From Skermanella stibiiresistens SB22 (GTDB lineage Bacteria > Pseudomonadota > Alphaproteobacteria > Azospirillales > Azospirillaceae): a stretch of DNA of 64,000 nucleotides. Below are positions 18,757 through 29,092 of this stretch, one piece after another. The stretch spans positions 1 through 64,000 of the forward strand of contig NZ_AVFL01000015.1 of the NCBI RefSeq assembly GCF_000576635.1, read 5' to 3'. A program made the position numbers and the translations under genes. A model generated the notes under the pieces. That model did not search any database. It worked only from the letters and a program-made list of their open reading frames with translations, and had not been told where the DNA came from. Positions within the stretch are counted from its first letter, which is position 1, and each line of letters begins with the position of its first letter.

Positions 18757-20004
18757 TTATTTGGCATCGCTCCGTCCGGTCGGAGGCGGCGTGGCATTCG
18801 CGCCACCGCGGGTGACGACGGCGAGAAGCAAGCCGAAGCAGAGATACTTGAAGCTCGTGTGGGCGAAGAGTCCCAGGCCGAGGGCCGGCGCCAGGGCGAA
18901 GGCCAGCGACGGCTCGCGGGATATCAGCCTGACCATGGACGGCCATAGCGAGAGCAGGTACGCCAGCGTGGCCAGCGCTCCGATGATTCCGGTCTTCAGC
19001 AGCATGTAGGTCGCGAGGCCATGCGTGTACGAGACCCAGAGCTCGCCGACGGCGGGATTGCGGACCAAGGCTCCCCAGCCTTCGCCGAACGCAACGCTGG
19101 CGAAGGAGGCACCGACCTGCCGGAACACCACGGCCGTCTCGGCCAGTCGCTCGTTCAGGCCGTAGGTCTCGGTCTTGGTGGCGATCCGCTGGACGGTTCC
19201 AAGCACCAAGTCCGGTATCACGGCCGCCACCCCGGCGACCAGCACCGCGACGATGACGAGCGCCATCGGCATCCGTCTGGTCTGATAGAGCACATGGCAG
19301 CAGACGGAGGCCAGCGCCATCATGATGGCGGCTCGATGCACCACTCCCGCCAGCGCCGCCGCCGCGATCGCACCTCCGGCGACCAAGGCGGCGGCGCGTG
19401 CGATGGATCCAGCGCCAGGCTTCCGGGTCAGTGCCGCCGCCCCTTCGAGGGGCAGCCAGACCGCCGCGAAGAGGACGGCCGGACTATTCAGGAGATAAAG
19501 GTCGCCCTCCTCCAGCATGAAGTGCCCGATCGACCACGGGTTCACTCCCGACCACCACCAGCGCGACGCGAAGAGCAGTCCGACGGCGGCCATGCCCCAG
19601 GGCAGCTCGTCCCGGCCAGCCTTGACGGCCGGCACCAGCAAGATCGGCAGGAAAAGGTAGATCAGGGGGATGACATCGCGGAGCACATCCTCCGGATCGT
19701 TGCCCATCAACGCCGCCCGCAAGGACGGCACCCACAGCAGGTAGAGGAACGCGGCGGTGCCGGTGATCTCATGCGGACGGGCCGCCGGAGCGATCAGCAT
19801 CAATCCGCTCCCGACACCGAGCGGACGCGCCACCCCGACGGCGCAGAACAAGCCGAAGGCGATCACCGCCTCGGCCGGTCCGATCCCCGGCGGCGCGGGA
19901 GAGCCGAGGCAACCATACACCAGCAGCGCCACCGCCAAGCCCACGGCGTGAACCATCGCGCAAATGGCTCGCCATCGATCCGAATTCCGCGTCACGCCGC
20001 TCAC
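18757..20004 (-). CDS. Wzy-like polysaccharide polymerase
   Basis: A 415-residue protein with about ten to eleven predicted membrane helices and a larger periplasmic loop around residues 285-325, the architecture of O-antigen/exopolysaccharide polymerases that join repeat units in the periplasm. The sequence has no strong motif, as is normal for Wzy; NERLAETAVVFRQ and SYTHGLATYMLLKTG resemble the O-antigen ligase/polymerase pattern. The start is GTG at 20004 with ggacggaaa upstream. It is the first gene of the leftward arm; a Wzx flippase and an initiating sugar-phosphate transferase are absent from the window. Confidence 0.75.
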   Translation of the reverse strand: MSGVTRNSDRWRAICAMVHAVGLAVALLVYGCLGSPAPPGIGPAEAVIAFGLFCAVGVARPLGVGSGLMLIAPAARPHEITGTAAFLYLLWVPSLRAALMGNDPEDVLRDVIPLIYLFLPILLVPAVKAGRDELPWGMAAVGLLFASRWWWSGVNPWSIGHFMLEEGDLYLLNSPAVLFAAVWLPLEGAAALTRKPGAGSIARAAALVAGGAIAAAALAGVVHRAAIMMALASVCCHVLYQTRRMPMALVIVAVLVAGVAAVIPDLVLGTVQRIATKTETYGLNERLAETAVVFRQVGASFASVAFGEGWGALVRNPAVGELWVSYTHGLATYMLLKTGIIGALATLAYLLSLWPSMVRLISREPSLAFALAPALGLGLFAHTSFKYLCFGLLLAVVTRGGANATPPPTGRSDAK

Positions 20005-20290
20005 TTTCCGTCCACCGCGACCGCCTTGACGACATGCCGGTGTGTGCTCTCGGCAGATGACCGCCGATTGGCCGCGAAACGCAACCCGCGACGCGCGGCA
20101 GCGTCACCATGTCCCGGGGGTGGCGGAAGCCCGCGGGACCGAACAGAAACATGGCATTGCATCGCGTTCTAAAGTACAGGTGGAGAACCCGCGCGCGTTA
20201 CCCCATCAAGGTGGCGGCGTGGGACCGATCGAAGGACGCCGCGACGGCTCCGCATCCCGTCGAAGCGCAAAACCACGCGAAGTGAATGCC

Positions 20291-20782
20291 ATGGCCGCCG
20301 GACTGAGGCTCGAGGAAATCAGCGTTCTGGTCGTCGAGGACGACGCGTTCACGCGCAACCTGATCGTCTCGATCCTGCGCGGTCTCTGCGTGCGATCCAT
20401 CACCGAGGCGGAAGGTGCCGGACCGGCGCTGGAGAAGCTCTCGGAGCAGCCGGTCGACGTCATACTCAGCGACATACAGATGGCGCAGGTCAACGGCATC
20501 GAGTTCCTGCGGCATCTGCGATCGGGAACGCGGCCCGCCGGCGTGGTTCCACCACGGGCGCAACCGTCGCAGACGCCCTTCATCTTCTTGACCGCGCATG
20601 CCAGCGCGAAACTGGTCGAGATGGCGCGCGCGGCCGGCGTTTCGGCGTTCCTGACCAAGCCGATCCGTCCCGCCTTGCTGCGCGACCGGCTGGTGCAGAT
20701 CGCGGCGACATTGCGCCAAGCGGACCCGATCGGGGGCTTGGAGCGGCAGGATCAGCCCGGTCGCGTGGATCTACCGGCGTGA
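20291..20782 (+). CDS. Receiver-only response regulator
   Basis: A 163-residue single REC domain. It has the acidic pair in VLVVEDDAFTRN, the phosphoacceptor Asp in VILSDIQMAQVNG, the switch Thr in FIFLTAHAS and Lys in FLTKPIRP. There is no output domain, so it must act by protein contact or as a phosphate sink or relay. It is followed after 79 bases, on the same strand, by a binding lipoprotein and a hybrid kinase, its most likely partners. A longer frame extends upstream without conservation. The 286 bases before it, shared with the divergent Wzy gene, hold no visible gene. Confidence 0.85.
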   Translation: MAAGLRLEEISVLVVEDDAFTRNLIVSILRGLCVRSITEAEGAGPALEKLSEQPVDVILSDIQMAQVNGIEFLRHLRSGTRPAGVVPPRAQPSQTPFIFLTAHASAKLVEMARAAGVSAFLTKPIRPALLRDRLVQIAATLRQADPIGGLERQDQPGRVDLPA

Positions 20783-20861
20783 CATCCGGGCTCGTCGTGG
20801 GAGCGATCCAGGTCAAAATCCCGGTTCCGAAGATACCGAACGGCACGAGAGAGGGACGGCG

Positions 20862-21923
20862 ATGACCATCACCCAGTTATCCAGAGCGACCAGCCCCCTT
20901 CGGCCGCGCGTCCCTGGGGATTGGCGCGGCCCACTGGGCGCGATGCTCGTGGCGCTGCTGGCGGTCCTTTCGCTCTCCGCCTGCGACGATCCGAAGCCGG
21001 CCGGGAAAGGCACTATCGCCGAACGGACAGACCAGCCCGCGGCGCCTACGCCCCCAACTCCGGAACGGCGGCGCGTCGCCCTGGTCATGAAGACGCTGAC
21101 CAATCCCTTCTTCATCGAGATGGAACGCGGCGCGCGCTCCGCCGAGGCGGAACTCGGCGTCGAACTGCTGGTCAAGACGGCGGCGCAGGAAACCTCCATA
21201 GAGCAGCAGATCGCCATCGTGGAGGATCTGGTGCGGCAGCGGGTCGACGCCATCGTCATCGCCCCGGGCGACAGCGTCAAATTGATTCCCGCGCTGAAGC
21301 GCGCGCGGGACGCCGGACTGGCGGTGGTCAACATCGACAACAGGCTGGATGCCGACGTGGCCCGGGCGGCCGGTCTGGCTCCCGTTCCCTTCATCAGCGT
21401 CGATAACGAGAACGGCGCCTTCCTGGCGGGACGGACGCTGGTCGACGGCGTCACGGAGCCGGTCAAGGCGGCGATCATCGAGGGCATCCGAACCGCCGCC
21501 AACGCCGAGGCGCGAAAGGCCGGGGCCCTGCGGGCCTTCGCCGGCAACCCGCTTGTCACGGTGGTCGCCCAGGAGACGGCGGACTGGAAGATCGACGAGG
21601 CGTACGACGTCGCCAAAGCCATGTTCGCCCGCCATCCCGACATCTCGCTGCTGTTCTGCGCCAACGACATGATGGCGCTTGGCGCCGCCAAATACATCCA
21701 GGAGGCTGGTGGCACCAAAGTGCGCATCGCCGGCTTCGACGCGCTCAACGAGGGGGTCGAAGCGGTCAAGAACGGCCTGCTGGTCGCCACGATCGACCAG
21801 CAGGCCGGACGTCAAGGCTATCTGGGCGTCGTCACCGCCGTCAGGATGCTGTCCCACCAGGAGGTCCCCCTGGAGACGATGGTCGATGTGCGCGTGATCA
21901 CCGCCCAGCCAGCCAAGCCGTGA
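20862..21923 (+). CDS. Periplasmic sugar-binding-type lipoprotein, likely sensor subunit
   Basis: A 353-residue type I periplasmic binding protein of the ribose/galactose group (Peripla_BP_4). Motifs include [63 protein letters not shown] and [12 protein letters not shown]. The N-terminus is a lipoprotein signal: hydrophobic core then LSLSAC with Cys41. Residue +2 after Cys is Asp, the signal that keeps lipoproteins in the inner membrane in E. coli. No ABC permease or ATPase is nearby; instead a hybrid kinase starts seven bases later. By inference it presents a ligand to that kinase, as LuxP does for LuxQ or TorT for TorS. The ligand is unknown. Confidence 0.85.
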   Translation: MTITQLSRATSPLRPRVPGDWRGPLGAMLVALLAVLSLSACDDPKPAGKGTIAERTDQPAAPTPPTPERRRVALVMKTLTNPFFIEMERGARSAEAELGVELLVKTAAQETSIEQQIAIVEDLVRQRVDAIVIAPGDSVKLIPALKRARDAGLAVVNIDNRLDADVARAAGLAPVPFISVDNENGAFLAGRTLVDGVTEPVKAAIIEGIRTAANAEARKAGALRAFAGNPLVTVVAQETADWKIDEAYDVAKAMFARHPDISLLFCANDMMALGAAKYIQEAGGTKVRIAGFDALNEGVEAVKNGLLVATIDQQAGRQGYLGVVTAVRMLSHQEVPLETMVDVRVITAQPAKP

Positions 21924-21930
21924 TCGCGCG

Positions 21931-24900
21931 ATGTGGCCGCCCCGCCCGAGGCTGAACATTACTGGCCGGTTCATCGCCTATCTGATGTTCCTCAGTTTCC
22001 TGCCGATCCTGGCCGTCGGCCTGACCTCGATCGAGGTGTCGCGCTCCATCCTGGCCGCCGAGGCGAAGCGGCACGCGGCGGAGCAAGTGCGGAGCCAAGC
22101 GGATCATCTGCATGTCCAGATGGACCAGGTGGAGAGCCTGATCGCCAACATCTCCGGCGTCGACGCCATCGCCGAGGCGGTCAACAGCGATGGCGAACCG
22201 CGGGACAGCTTCACAAGCCTCGCCACCCAGGCGCGCATCGGCTACATCCTCAACAGCTACCTGAACATCAAGGGGCTGGTGTCGATCGACATCTTCACCA
22301 CCGATGGGACCCATTACCACGTCGGTGACACCCTCGATGTCATCCACAGCCGCGACGATGTCCGCGAGCGGATCTACCAGGAAGCGCTGGCCAGTCCGAA
22401 CATCGTCCATTGGGCCGGGATCGAGGACAACATCAACGCCAGTTCGAGCCACCGCAAGGTCATCACCGCCGCCAAGGTCATGCGGAGGTTCGACCGGGCC
22501 ACGCTCCGCGAAACGCCGGTGGCGCTCCTCGTGGTCAACTATAGCGTCGACCTGCTGTACCAGCATTTCCAGGACACCGAGACCGAGCAGTCGTCGCACA
22601 TGCTGGTGACGGACGCCGCCCAGCGTATCATCTACCATCCCGACCGGTCCTTGATCGGCGCCCGCCTCGATAGCGCCTTCGCGGGCGGCTTCGTCGGCGA
22701 TTCCGGAGATTTCACGCATCCGGTCGATGGCCGTACGGTCGTTGTCACATACCTGCGTTCGGGCCGGAGCGGCTGGCTGATCGCGGAACTGGTCGAACTG
22801 GATTCGCTGAACCGCCATGTCGGCACCATCGGCCGGGTGACGGCGGGTGTCATGGCGGTTTGCCTGGCGGTGGCGCTGCTCGCCGCCATGTCCTACTCGC
22901 GCAGCGTCGTCGGACCGATCCGCCGCATCACCTCCCGTTTCCAGGCCCTCCAGGATCGGGACGCGCGGGCGGGTTCCGGCGGGACGGACACCCTCCCCAA
23001 CACCCCCCTGGGCCAGGGCGAGCGGCTGCCGGTGCTCGGCAGCGGCGAGGTCGCCGATCTGACCCGCTGGTTCAACGCCTTCATGGACGGCCATGAGGCG
23101 CGCCGTCTTTCGGAAGCCGCCTTGAGGGAGAGCGAACAACGGTTCCGAAGCCTGCACGAGGCGTCGTTCACCGGCATCGCGATCCATGAGCGCGGTGTCA
23201 TCCTGGAAGCCAACCAAGCGCTCTGCGCCACGACCGGCTTCGCTTACGACGACCTGATCGGCCGCAGCGTCCTCAACCTGATCGACCCGTCGGACAGGAC
23301 ACGGGTTTCGGTGCCGGTCCTGACGGGATCGGCCGAGCCCTGCGACGCCTCGGGCCTACGCCGCGATGGCTCCTGCTATCCGGTCGAACTGCGGTCGCGC
23401 CCGATCCCATTCCGCGGCGTCGCCGCCTGCGTCACCGAACTCCGCGACATCACGGAGCGGAAACGCGGCGAGGCCGACCTCCAAAAGGCGAAGGAGGAGG
23501 CGGAGATCGCCAACCGCGCCAAGTCCGAATTCCTCGCGACGATGAGCCACGAGATCCGCACGCCGATGAACGGCGTGATCGGCATGACCGGGTTGCTGCT
23601 CGAAACCAGGCTCGACGAGGACCAGCGCCGCTATGCCGAGATCATCCAGGAATCGGGAGAGGCCCTGTTGACGATCATCGACGACATCCTCGATTTCTCG
23701 AAGATGGAGGCCAACCGGCTGACCTTGGACGAGATCGATTTCGAGTTGCCGCAATTGGTCGAAAGCGTCCTGGAGATCCTGGCGCCCCGCGCCAGCGCCA
23801 AGAAGATCGAACTGGCCTACCTCGTCCCGGCGGAACTCCAGGGCGTCTTCCGGAGCGATCCGGGCCGTCTCCGCCAGATCCTGCTCAACCTCGCCGGCAA
23901 CGCGGTCAAGTTCACCGAGAACGGCTGGGTGTCGCTGGTCGCCAGCGTGGCCGGCCAGCCCAATGGACACGTCACGGTCAGGTTCGAGGTGACCGACACC
24001 GGCATCGGAATTCCGGCGGATGCGCTACCGCGCCTCTTCACGATGTTCACGCAGGTCGATGGCTCCGCTACGCGCAAGTTCGGCGGCACGGGCCTGGGGC
24101 TGGCCATCTCCAAACGCTTGGTCGATCTGCTCGGGGGAACGATCCGCGTCCGCAGCGAGCCCGCCCAGGGCAGCGTGTTCACCGTCGATATTCCGCTGAA
24201 GGTGGTGGCCGACACCGCTGGCCCGGGGACCGGCCGGGCCATGACGCGCGCGACGCCAACGGTCGCTGGAAAGCGGGTCCTGATCGTCGACGACCTTCCG
24301 ATTAACCGCGACCTGCTACAGCGCCAGCTCGAATCATGGGGAATGGTCGCTGACACCGCCGCCTCCGGCCCGGAGGCCCTGGCGGGACTGATCAAGGCCA
24401 GCGGATCGGGCCGGCCATACGACGCCGCCATCATCGACCAGATGATGCCAGGCATGACGGGCGTCGAGCTGATCACGGCGATCAGGGCCGATGCCAGGAT
24501 CCAAGGGGTGATCATCATCCTGGCGTCGAGTGACGGGTCGGAGGAGTTGCGCCGGCGGGCGCAGTCGGCGGGTGTGGCCGCCACCATCATGAAGCCGATG
24601 CGGTGCCACAATTTGCTGGAGCAATTATCCCAGGCGGCGGGCCCCACCAGCCCCGATCCCACCCAGCCGACACAGGTCGCGGGATTCGCCGCCGTAGCCG
24701 CCGCGAACGCGCCGGGCAAGGGCCTCCGCATACTCCTGGCGGAGGACAACCTGATCAATCAGCAGGTGGCGGCCCGGCGCCTGCGCAAGATGGGGCATGA
24801 GGTCGATATCGCCAGCAATGGCGTGGAGGCGGTGGAGATGCTGGGCGGCCAAGCCTATGACCTGATCCTGATGGATGTCCAGATGCCGGAGATGGACGGG

Positions 24901-25539
24901 TTCGAGGCGACGGCCGCGATTCGCGCCTTGCCGTGCGGAAAGCGCCGGATCCCGATCATCGCGATGACCGCCAACGCCTTGCCGTCGGATTGCGAGAGGT
25001 GCCTCGCCGCGGGAATGGACGACTACATCGCCAAGCCGGTTCACCAGAAGATCCTGGTCGACATGATCGAGAAATGGGGAGCCATCGGCTTCGCCACGTC
25101 CCACGCGTCGCAGCCCACGCCCAAGGATCCATCCCCCTCGCGGAACCCCGCTCCCGACTTGTTCGATGCCGGCCCGCTTGATCCCGAGGCAATCGGCGAG
25201 TTGATCTCCGTCATCGGCATCGAGGACTACCGCGCGCTCACGCTCCAGTTCTTCGAAAGCCACGCGCGGACACTCGACGCCCTGCGCGCCGCGTCGATCC
25301 ATGGCGACATGATCGCCGTCGAGCGTCTGGCCCATCAGCTCAAGGGAGCCGCGTCGAACCTGGGGCTGGCGCGGCTCGCCGCCGTCGCGGACGATCTGAG
25401 GCGGGACGCGGAGGGCGGCGGGGGTCGGGAGGTCGCGGCCGCGCTCGGAGACATCGATCGCCTGTTGGAGACGTCCCGGACCCTGCTGGCGGAATTCATC
25501 GACGCGCGGCGCGCCGAAACGGTGGAATTCCCCCACTGA
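21931..25539 (+). CDS. Hybrid sensor histidine kinase with two receivers and HPt
   Basis: A 1202-residue inner-membrane kinase. Order: membrane helix (about 12-32), large periplasmic sensor of Cache type (about 35-300), second helix (about 302-322), HAMP, PAS (about 400-510), HisKA with His540 ([13 protein letters not shown]), HATPase ([25 protein letters not shown]), receiver 1 with Asp836 ([10 protein letters not shown]), receiver 2 with Asp982 ([12 protein letters not shown]), HPt with His1135 ([13 protein letters not shown]). All phosphorelay residues are present; receiver 1 looks more divergent. It follows the binding lipoprotein gene by seven bases and they are surely co-transcribed. 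The layout equals TorS/LuxQ plus an own HPt, so the final receiver could be the receiver-only protein encoded upstream. Confidence 0.93.
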   Translation: MWPPRPRLNITGRFIAYLMFLSFLPILAVGLTSIEVSRSILAAEAKRHAAEQVRSQADHLHVQMDQVESLIANISGVDAIAEAVNSDGEPRDSFTSLATQARIGYILNSYLNIKGLVSIDIFTTDGTHYHVGDTLDVIHSRDDVRERIYQEALASPNIVHWAGIEDNINASSSHRKVITAAKVMRRFDRATLRETPVALLVVNYSVDLLYQHFQDTETEQSSHMLVTDAAQRIIYHPDRSLIGARLDSAFAGGFVGDSGDFTHPVDGRTVVVTYLRSGRSGWLIAELVELDSLNRHVGTIGRVTAGVMAVCLAVALLAAMSYSRSVVGPIRRITSRFQALQDRDARAGSGGTDTLPNTPLGQGERLPVLGSGEVADLTRWFNAFMDGHEARRLSEAALRESEQRFRSLHEASFTGIAIHERGVILEANQALCATTGFAYDDLIGRSVLNLIDPSDRTRVSVPVLTGSAEPCDASGLRRDGSCYPVELRSRPIPFRGVAACVTELRDITERKRGEADLQKAKEEAEIANRAKSEFLATMSHEIRTPMNGVIGMTGLLLETRLDEDQRRYAEIIQESGEALLTIIDDILDFSKMEANRLTLDEIDFELPQLVESVLEILAPRASAKKIELAYLVPAELQGVFRSDPGRLRQILLNLAGNAVKFTENGWVSLVASVAGQPNGHVTVRFEVTDTGIGIPADALPRLFTMFTQVDGSATRKFGGTGLGLAISKRLVDLLGGTIRVRSEPAQGSVFTVDIPLKVVADTAGPGTGRAMTRATPTVAGKRVLIVDDLPINRDLLQRQLESWGMVADTAASGPEALAGLIKASGSGRPYDAAIIDQMMPGMTGVELITAIRADARIQGVIIILASSDGSEELRRRAQSAGVAATIMKPMRCHNLLEQLSQAAGPTSPDPTQPTQVAGFAAVAAANAPGKGLRILLAEDNLINQQVAARRLRKMGHEVDIASNGVEAVEMLGGQAYDLILMDVQMPEMDGFEATAAIRALPCGKRRIPIIAMTANALPSDCERCLAAGMDDYIAKPVHQKILVDMIEKWGAIGFATSHASQPTPKDPSPSRNPAPDLFDAGPLDPEAIGELISVIGIEDYRALTLQFFESHARTLDALRAASIHGDMIAVERLAHQLKGAASNLGLARLAAVADDLRRDAEGGGGREVAAALGDIDRLLETSRTLLAEFIDARRAETVEFPH

Positions 25540-25624
25540 CCGGACATCGCCCCTTTTTTCATCTTGTGCCGCGGCCGTTCGCGTCGCTTAGTTGGCTGAC
25601 AACGAACCCGGCACAGAAGGTCAC

Positions 25625-26767
25625 ATGGCCAAATCCACCGTCACGATACCGCTGCCGTCACAGCACCTTGGCACCACCCGGGTCGTGACGACCCACCGCT
25701 ATGGCGCGCAGGGTGCCCGTCCCAAGGCCTATGTCCAGGCGGGTCTGCACGCGGATGAGATCCCGGGAATGCTGACCGCCCACCACCTGATCGCGAGGCT
25801 GGATCAAGCCGACAGCGACGGTGCCGTGAGGGGTGAGATCATCATCGTTCCGGTGGCGAACCCAATCGGGCTGGACCAATACATGGCGGGACGGCTTCAT
25901 GGCCGCTCCTCGCTGGAGCAGGGGCAGAACTTCAACCGCGGGTTCGCCGACCTGATCGAGGCCGTGGCACCCGCGATCGAGGACAAGCTGGGAGCCGACG
26001 CGGCCGGGAATGTCGCGATCATCCGGCAAGCGCTGCTGGAGGCCCTGGGCGAACGCCGATCGGCGAACGATGTCCAGGAATTGCGCCGCACCCTGCTGGG
26101 AATGGCGATCGACGCCGATATGGTCTTGGACCTGCATTGCGACCTGGAATCGCTGATGCACATGTACGTGTCCGACGACCTGTGGCCGGATGGCTCCGAC
26201 TTGGCGGCGCAACTGGGATGCCGAGCCGTCATGCTGGCCGGCGACAGTGGCGGCGATCCATTCGACGAGGCCTGCTCCATGCCGTGGTGGAAGTTGCGCC
26301 TCCGGTTCGGCGACCGGTTTCCAATCCCGGCGTCCTGCCTCTCCGCGACGATCGAATTGCGCGGCAAAGCCGATGTCGACGACGAGACCGCGGCCTCCGA
26401 CGCCGACAACATCTTCCGTTTCCTCCAGCGGCGGGGCGTGATCGCCGGTACCGCCGGCCCGATCCCGCCGGCGCGTTGCGAGGCCACTCCGCTGTCGGCG
26501 GTCGACCGCATGGTGGCACCGGTCCCGGGAATCATCGCTTTCAAGCGCGCGATCGGCGACTCGGTCCAGGCAGGTGAGGTGGTCGCGGAGATCGTCGATC
26601 CGACGGCGGAGGATCCGCTGACCGCCCGCGTGCCCTTGGTCAGCCGGACGACAGGCGTGCTGTGGTCGCGCTCGCAGATGAAGATGGCCGCGGCCGGCGA
26701 GACCGTCGCCGCCGTGGCCGGCTCCATTCCGCTTTCGGAAAGGTCATGGAGCTTGCTGGTGGACTGA
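25625..26767 (+). CDS. Succinylglutamate desuccinylase/aspartoacylase family protein
   Basis: A 380-residue zinc-dependent M14-like amidohydrolase. Zinc ligands appear in AGLHADEIPG (His and Glu) and in LDLHCDLE (His). The C-terminal 70 residues form a barrel-sandwich like domain (MVAPVPGIIAFKRAIGDSVQAGEVVAEI), as in many members of this family. The exact substrate is unknown; relatives remove acyl groups from amino acids. The ATG at 25625 with agaagg upstream is preferred; a TTG 33 bases earlier in the same frame is the alternative. It follows the hybrid kinase by 85 bases on the same strand, possibly in one transcript. Confidence 0.82.
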   Translation: MAKSTVTIPLPSQHLGTTRVVTTHRYGAQGARPKAYVQAGLHADEIPGMLTAHHLIARLDQADSDGAVRGEIIIVPVANPIGLDQYMAGRLHGRSSLEQGQNFNRGFADLIEAVAPAIEDKLGADAAGNVAIIRQALLEALGERRSANDVQELRRTLLGMAIDADMVLDLHCDLESLMHMYVSDDLWPDGSDLAAQLGCRAVMLAGDSGGDPFDEACSMPWWKLRLRFGDRFPIPASCLSATIELRGKADVDDETAASDADNIFRFLQRRGVIAGTAGPIPPARCEATPLSAVDRMVAPVPGIIAFKRAIGDSVQAGEVVAEIVDPTAEDPLTARVPLVSRTTGVLWSRSQMKMAAAGETVAAVAGSIPLSERSWSLLVD

Positions 26768-26795
26768 GGATGCCCGGCCCCGATGCGGCCGCCGT

Positions 26796-26827
26796 GGCCT
26801 TGATACCAAGGCGGCCTTGATACCAAG
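26796..26827 (+). repeat. 15-bp direct repeat with internal palindrome
   Basis: ggccttgataccaag is present at 26796-26810 and again at 26813-26827, a 17-bp period. The first copy also forms a 6-bp hairpin (gccttg-atac-caaggc, 26797-26812). It ends 50 bases before the ArsR gene, so an autoregulatory site or a terminator of the upstream gene are both possible. Confidence 0.45.
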
Positions 26828-26877
26828 ATTGCCAGACCTGATCTTTATCACCTGAACCGCCGAATCGGACCCAATCC

Positions 26878-27225
26878 ATGCTGAAGCCGACCTCCGCCAG
26901 AGCCCTGCCCGCCCATCTGCGGCTGTCGGAGGATCAGACCACCGAATTGGCCGACATGTTCAGGCTGATGAGCGATCCGAGCCGGCTGCGAATCATCCTC
27001 TCCTGCCTGGAGACGCCGGTGTCGGTCGGCGACATGGCCAATCAGCTTGGCCTGTCGGCGTCGCTGGTGAGCCATCACCTTCGCCTGCTGCGCGCCGGCC
27101 GGCTGATCCAGGCGGAACGACGGGGCAATCGCGTGTTCTACCTGATATCCGACGAGCATATCCGGCGCGTCCTGTCGGACATGGTCGACCACGTCGCCGA
27201 GAGCGAGCCCGACCTGGAAGCGTGA
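26878..27225 (+). CDS. ArsR/SmtB-family regulator with alpha-5 metal site
   Basis: A 115-residue winged-helix repressor. The recognition helix region is SVGDMANQLGLSASLVSHHLRLLRAGRLI, with the wing ERRGNRVFYLI. In the last helix D92, H94, H105 and E108 reproduce exactly the spacing of the alpha-5 zinc ligands of SmtB (D104, H106, H117, E120). The alpha-3 Cys pair of ArsR is absent. The protein is therefore predicted to release DNA on binding zinc (or cobalt/nickel). It stands between a zinc amidohydrolase and the N-formylglutamate deformylase gene; a perfect inverted repeat at 27267-27287 after it is a candidate operator. Confidence 0.88.
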   Translation: MLKPTSARALPAHLRLSEDQTTELADMFRLMSDPSRLRIILSCLETPVSVGDMANQLGLSASLVSHHLRLLRAGRLIQAERRGNRVFYLISDEHIRRVLSDMVDHVAESEPDLEA

Positions 27226-27266
27226 CACCGGGGACGCCTCTCGCAACCGCGTAATAAATCCGACAT

Positions 27267-27287
27267 ATCGTTTGACCCTCAAACGAT
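27267..27287. promoter_or_regulatory. Perfect 9-bp inverted repeat upstream of hutG
   Basis: atcgtttga, 3-base spacer ccc, tcaaacgat. It lies 113 bases before the hutG start and 41 after the ArsR gene stop. Its size and symmetry suit a dimeric winged-helix regulator. It has no T run and a 3-base loop, so a terminator is less likely. Confidence 0.55.
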
Positions 27288-27399
27288 CTTCATTGATAGT
27301 GCTTTGGTCATACTCGGATCGTGGCCGCTCCAGGGCGGCCGTACCTTCTCTTGGCCACCCCGCCCTTAGCCCAAAGGGACGTTGGGACGTGAGGAAGCG

Positions 27400-28227
27400 A
27401 TGGAGACTTACCGATTTCAACCGGGCGAGACCCCGGTCCTGATCAGCCTTCCCCATGTGGGCACCGATCTCCCGTTGGATATCGCCGCGGGCATGACCGA
27501 CACGGCGCATCAGGTGCCGGACACGGATTGGCATCTGGACCGCCTCTATAACTTCGCGCCAGCGTTTGGCGTTGGTTTCCTGGCCGCCACCCAGTCCCGT
27601 TACGTGATCGACTTGAACCGCGATCCCGCCGGGCACGGGCTCTACCGAGGCCGAGACAACACCGAGCTTTGTCCGACCACCAGTTTCGACGAAGCCGAAA
27701 TCTACAACGAAGGCTGTCATCCCGATGGCGTCGAGGTCCGGCGCCGGATCGGCGCCTATTGGCAGCCCTACCACCGGCAGCTACGGGAGGAACTGGCATC
27801 CTTGAAGGAGCGGTTCGGCATCGCCGTGCTGTTCGACGCCCACTCGATCAACTCGACGGCGCCGCGTTTCATCGAGAGTGGGTTGTGCGACTTCAACCTC
27901 GTGACGGCCGACGGCACCAGCGCCAGCCCGCACCTTTCGCGGCGGCTGGCCAACGTTCTGGCCTGCACGGACGCCTACAGTTCCAAGTTCGACCGGGAGT
28001 CGAAGGGTGGCTACAACACGCGCCACTATGGCAGGCCGGAGGACAACATCCACGTGATCCAGCTCGAGGTCAGCCAAGCGACATATATGGAGGAGACGGC
28101 GCCATTCCGGTACCGGGCCGATCGCGCGGCGCTGGTCCGGCCCGTCCTGGAACGATTCGTCTCGGCGTTGGTGGAGTGGTCCTGGGAGAACGCGGAGGTC
28201 CGCCGCCAGCGCGTCGCGTATTATTGA
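27400..28227 (+). CDS. hutG: N-formylglutamate deformylase
   Basis: Metal-dependent hydrolase releasing glutamate and formate from N-formylglutamate, the last step of the five-enzyme histidine degradation route. The 275-residue protein has the family motifs LISLPHVGTDLP near the start, TDWHLDRLY, YVIDLNRDP, and FDAHSINS. The ATG at 27400 has gaggaag five bases upstream; an in-frame upstream ATG at 27382 lacks this. No other hut genes lie in the window, so it may act in a scattered pathway or on another N-formyl amino acid. An imperfect hairpin (28246-28273) separates it from the convergent HD gene. Confidence 0.9.
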   Translation: METYRFQPGETPVLISLPHVGTDLPLDIAAGMTDTAHQVPDTDWHLDRLYNFAPAFGVGFLAATQSRYVIDLNRDPAGHGLYRGRDNTELCPTTSFDEAEIYNEGCHPDGVEVRRRIGAYWQPYHRQLREELASLKERFGIAVLFDAHSINSTAPRFIESGLCDFNLVTADGTSASPHLSRRLANVLACTDAYSSKFDRESKGGYNTRHYGRPEDNIHVIQLEVSQATYMEETAPFRYRADRAALVRPVLERFVSALVEWSWENAEVRRQRVAYY

Positions 28228-28267
28228 GCGGTCCGATAACCAAAGGAGTGCCGCTGCGGATCGCGGC

Positions 28268-28891
28268 TCACTCCGGCCAAAGTCGCTCCTCGTCGGCACG
28301 GCGGTAGAGCGTCTCGATGACGCTTTTCAGCGCGGGATCCACGGCGATGGGGAAATCGGTCCGCTGACGGGTACGCTCCCGCGCGATGCCGTTTTCCCGC
28401 CACGCCAGACCTTTCGAATTGTAGTTCTGGGCGAACCCCTGCATCCGGTCGATGGCCTTGGCGAAGCGCGCCTCCGTGGTCTCGCCAGCCTCGAACTCGC
28501 GCCACCAGGCATGGAGATTGGCGCCCAGGTCGGCGGGCAGATCGGCGAACAGCCGCTCGGCAGCCGCGATCTCGCGCTCGGCCTGTCCGATCAGGCCGGC
28601 GTCGTCATAGGCGTAGGTGTCGCCCGCGTGGATCTCGACCAGATCATGGACCAGGATCAGCGTCAGCGTATGGCCGAGATCGACCTCGAACCCAAGTTCC
28701 TTGTGGAGCAGCAGGGCGAACAGGCCCATGTGCCACGTGTGTTCCGCGTCGGTCTCCCGGCGTGAGCCATCGGCGATGTATCCCTTCCGCTCGATCGTCT
28801 TGAAGCGGTCGATCAGCAGCAGGAAGTCGAGGATACGCTCCAGGCGCGGCTGGCCGGTTGGGATTTCGGTGATCAGTGGTTCGGTCGTCAT
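28268..28891 (-). CDS. HD-domain phosphohydrolase (YfbR-like)
   Basis: A 207-residue HD-superfamily protein of the HD_3/YfbR group, which in E. coli is a 5'-deoxynucleotidase. The metal-binding signature is seen as ETDAEHTWHM (first His), LILVHDLVEIHAGD (His-Asp pair) and a downstream Asp in the helix AIDRMQGF. The start at 28891 is preceded by ggggagac. The substrate is not certain because many HD_3 proteins remain untested. It is convergent with hutG. Confidence 0.85.
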   Translation of the reverse strand: MTTEPLITEIPTGQPRLERILDFLLLIDRFKTIERKGYIADGSRRETDAEHTWHMGLFALLLHKELGFEVDLGHTLTLILVHDLVEIHAGDTYAYDDAGLIGQAEREIAAAERLFADLPADLGANLHAWWREFEAGETTEARFAKAIDRMQGFAQNYNSKGLAWRENGIARERTRQRTDFPIAVDPALKSVIETLYRRADEERLWPE

Positions 28892-29092
28892 CAAGTCTCC
28901 CCTTTCCCCGACACGGGGCGCGTGACGGAGCATAGCATCGGCGGCCGGACAACCCGACGCTGATGTCGTCACCGGCGATCGGGGCGGTTGCCCCAATTTC
29001 GATCTGGTCTCGATTTCAAACTGGACTCGGTGGCGCGCCGCCGTCAGATCTTGATCCGACATGAACCCACGCCGATGGGGGCGAACCGCACC

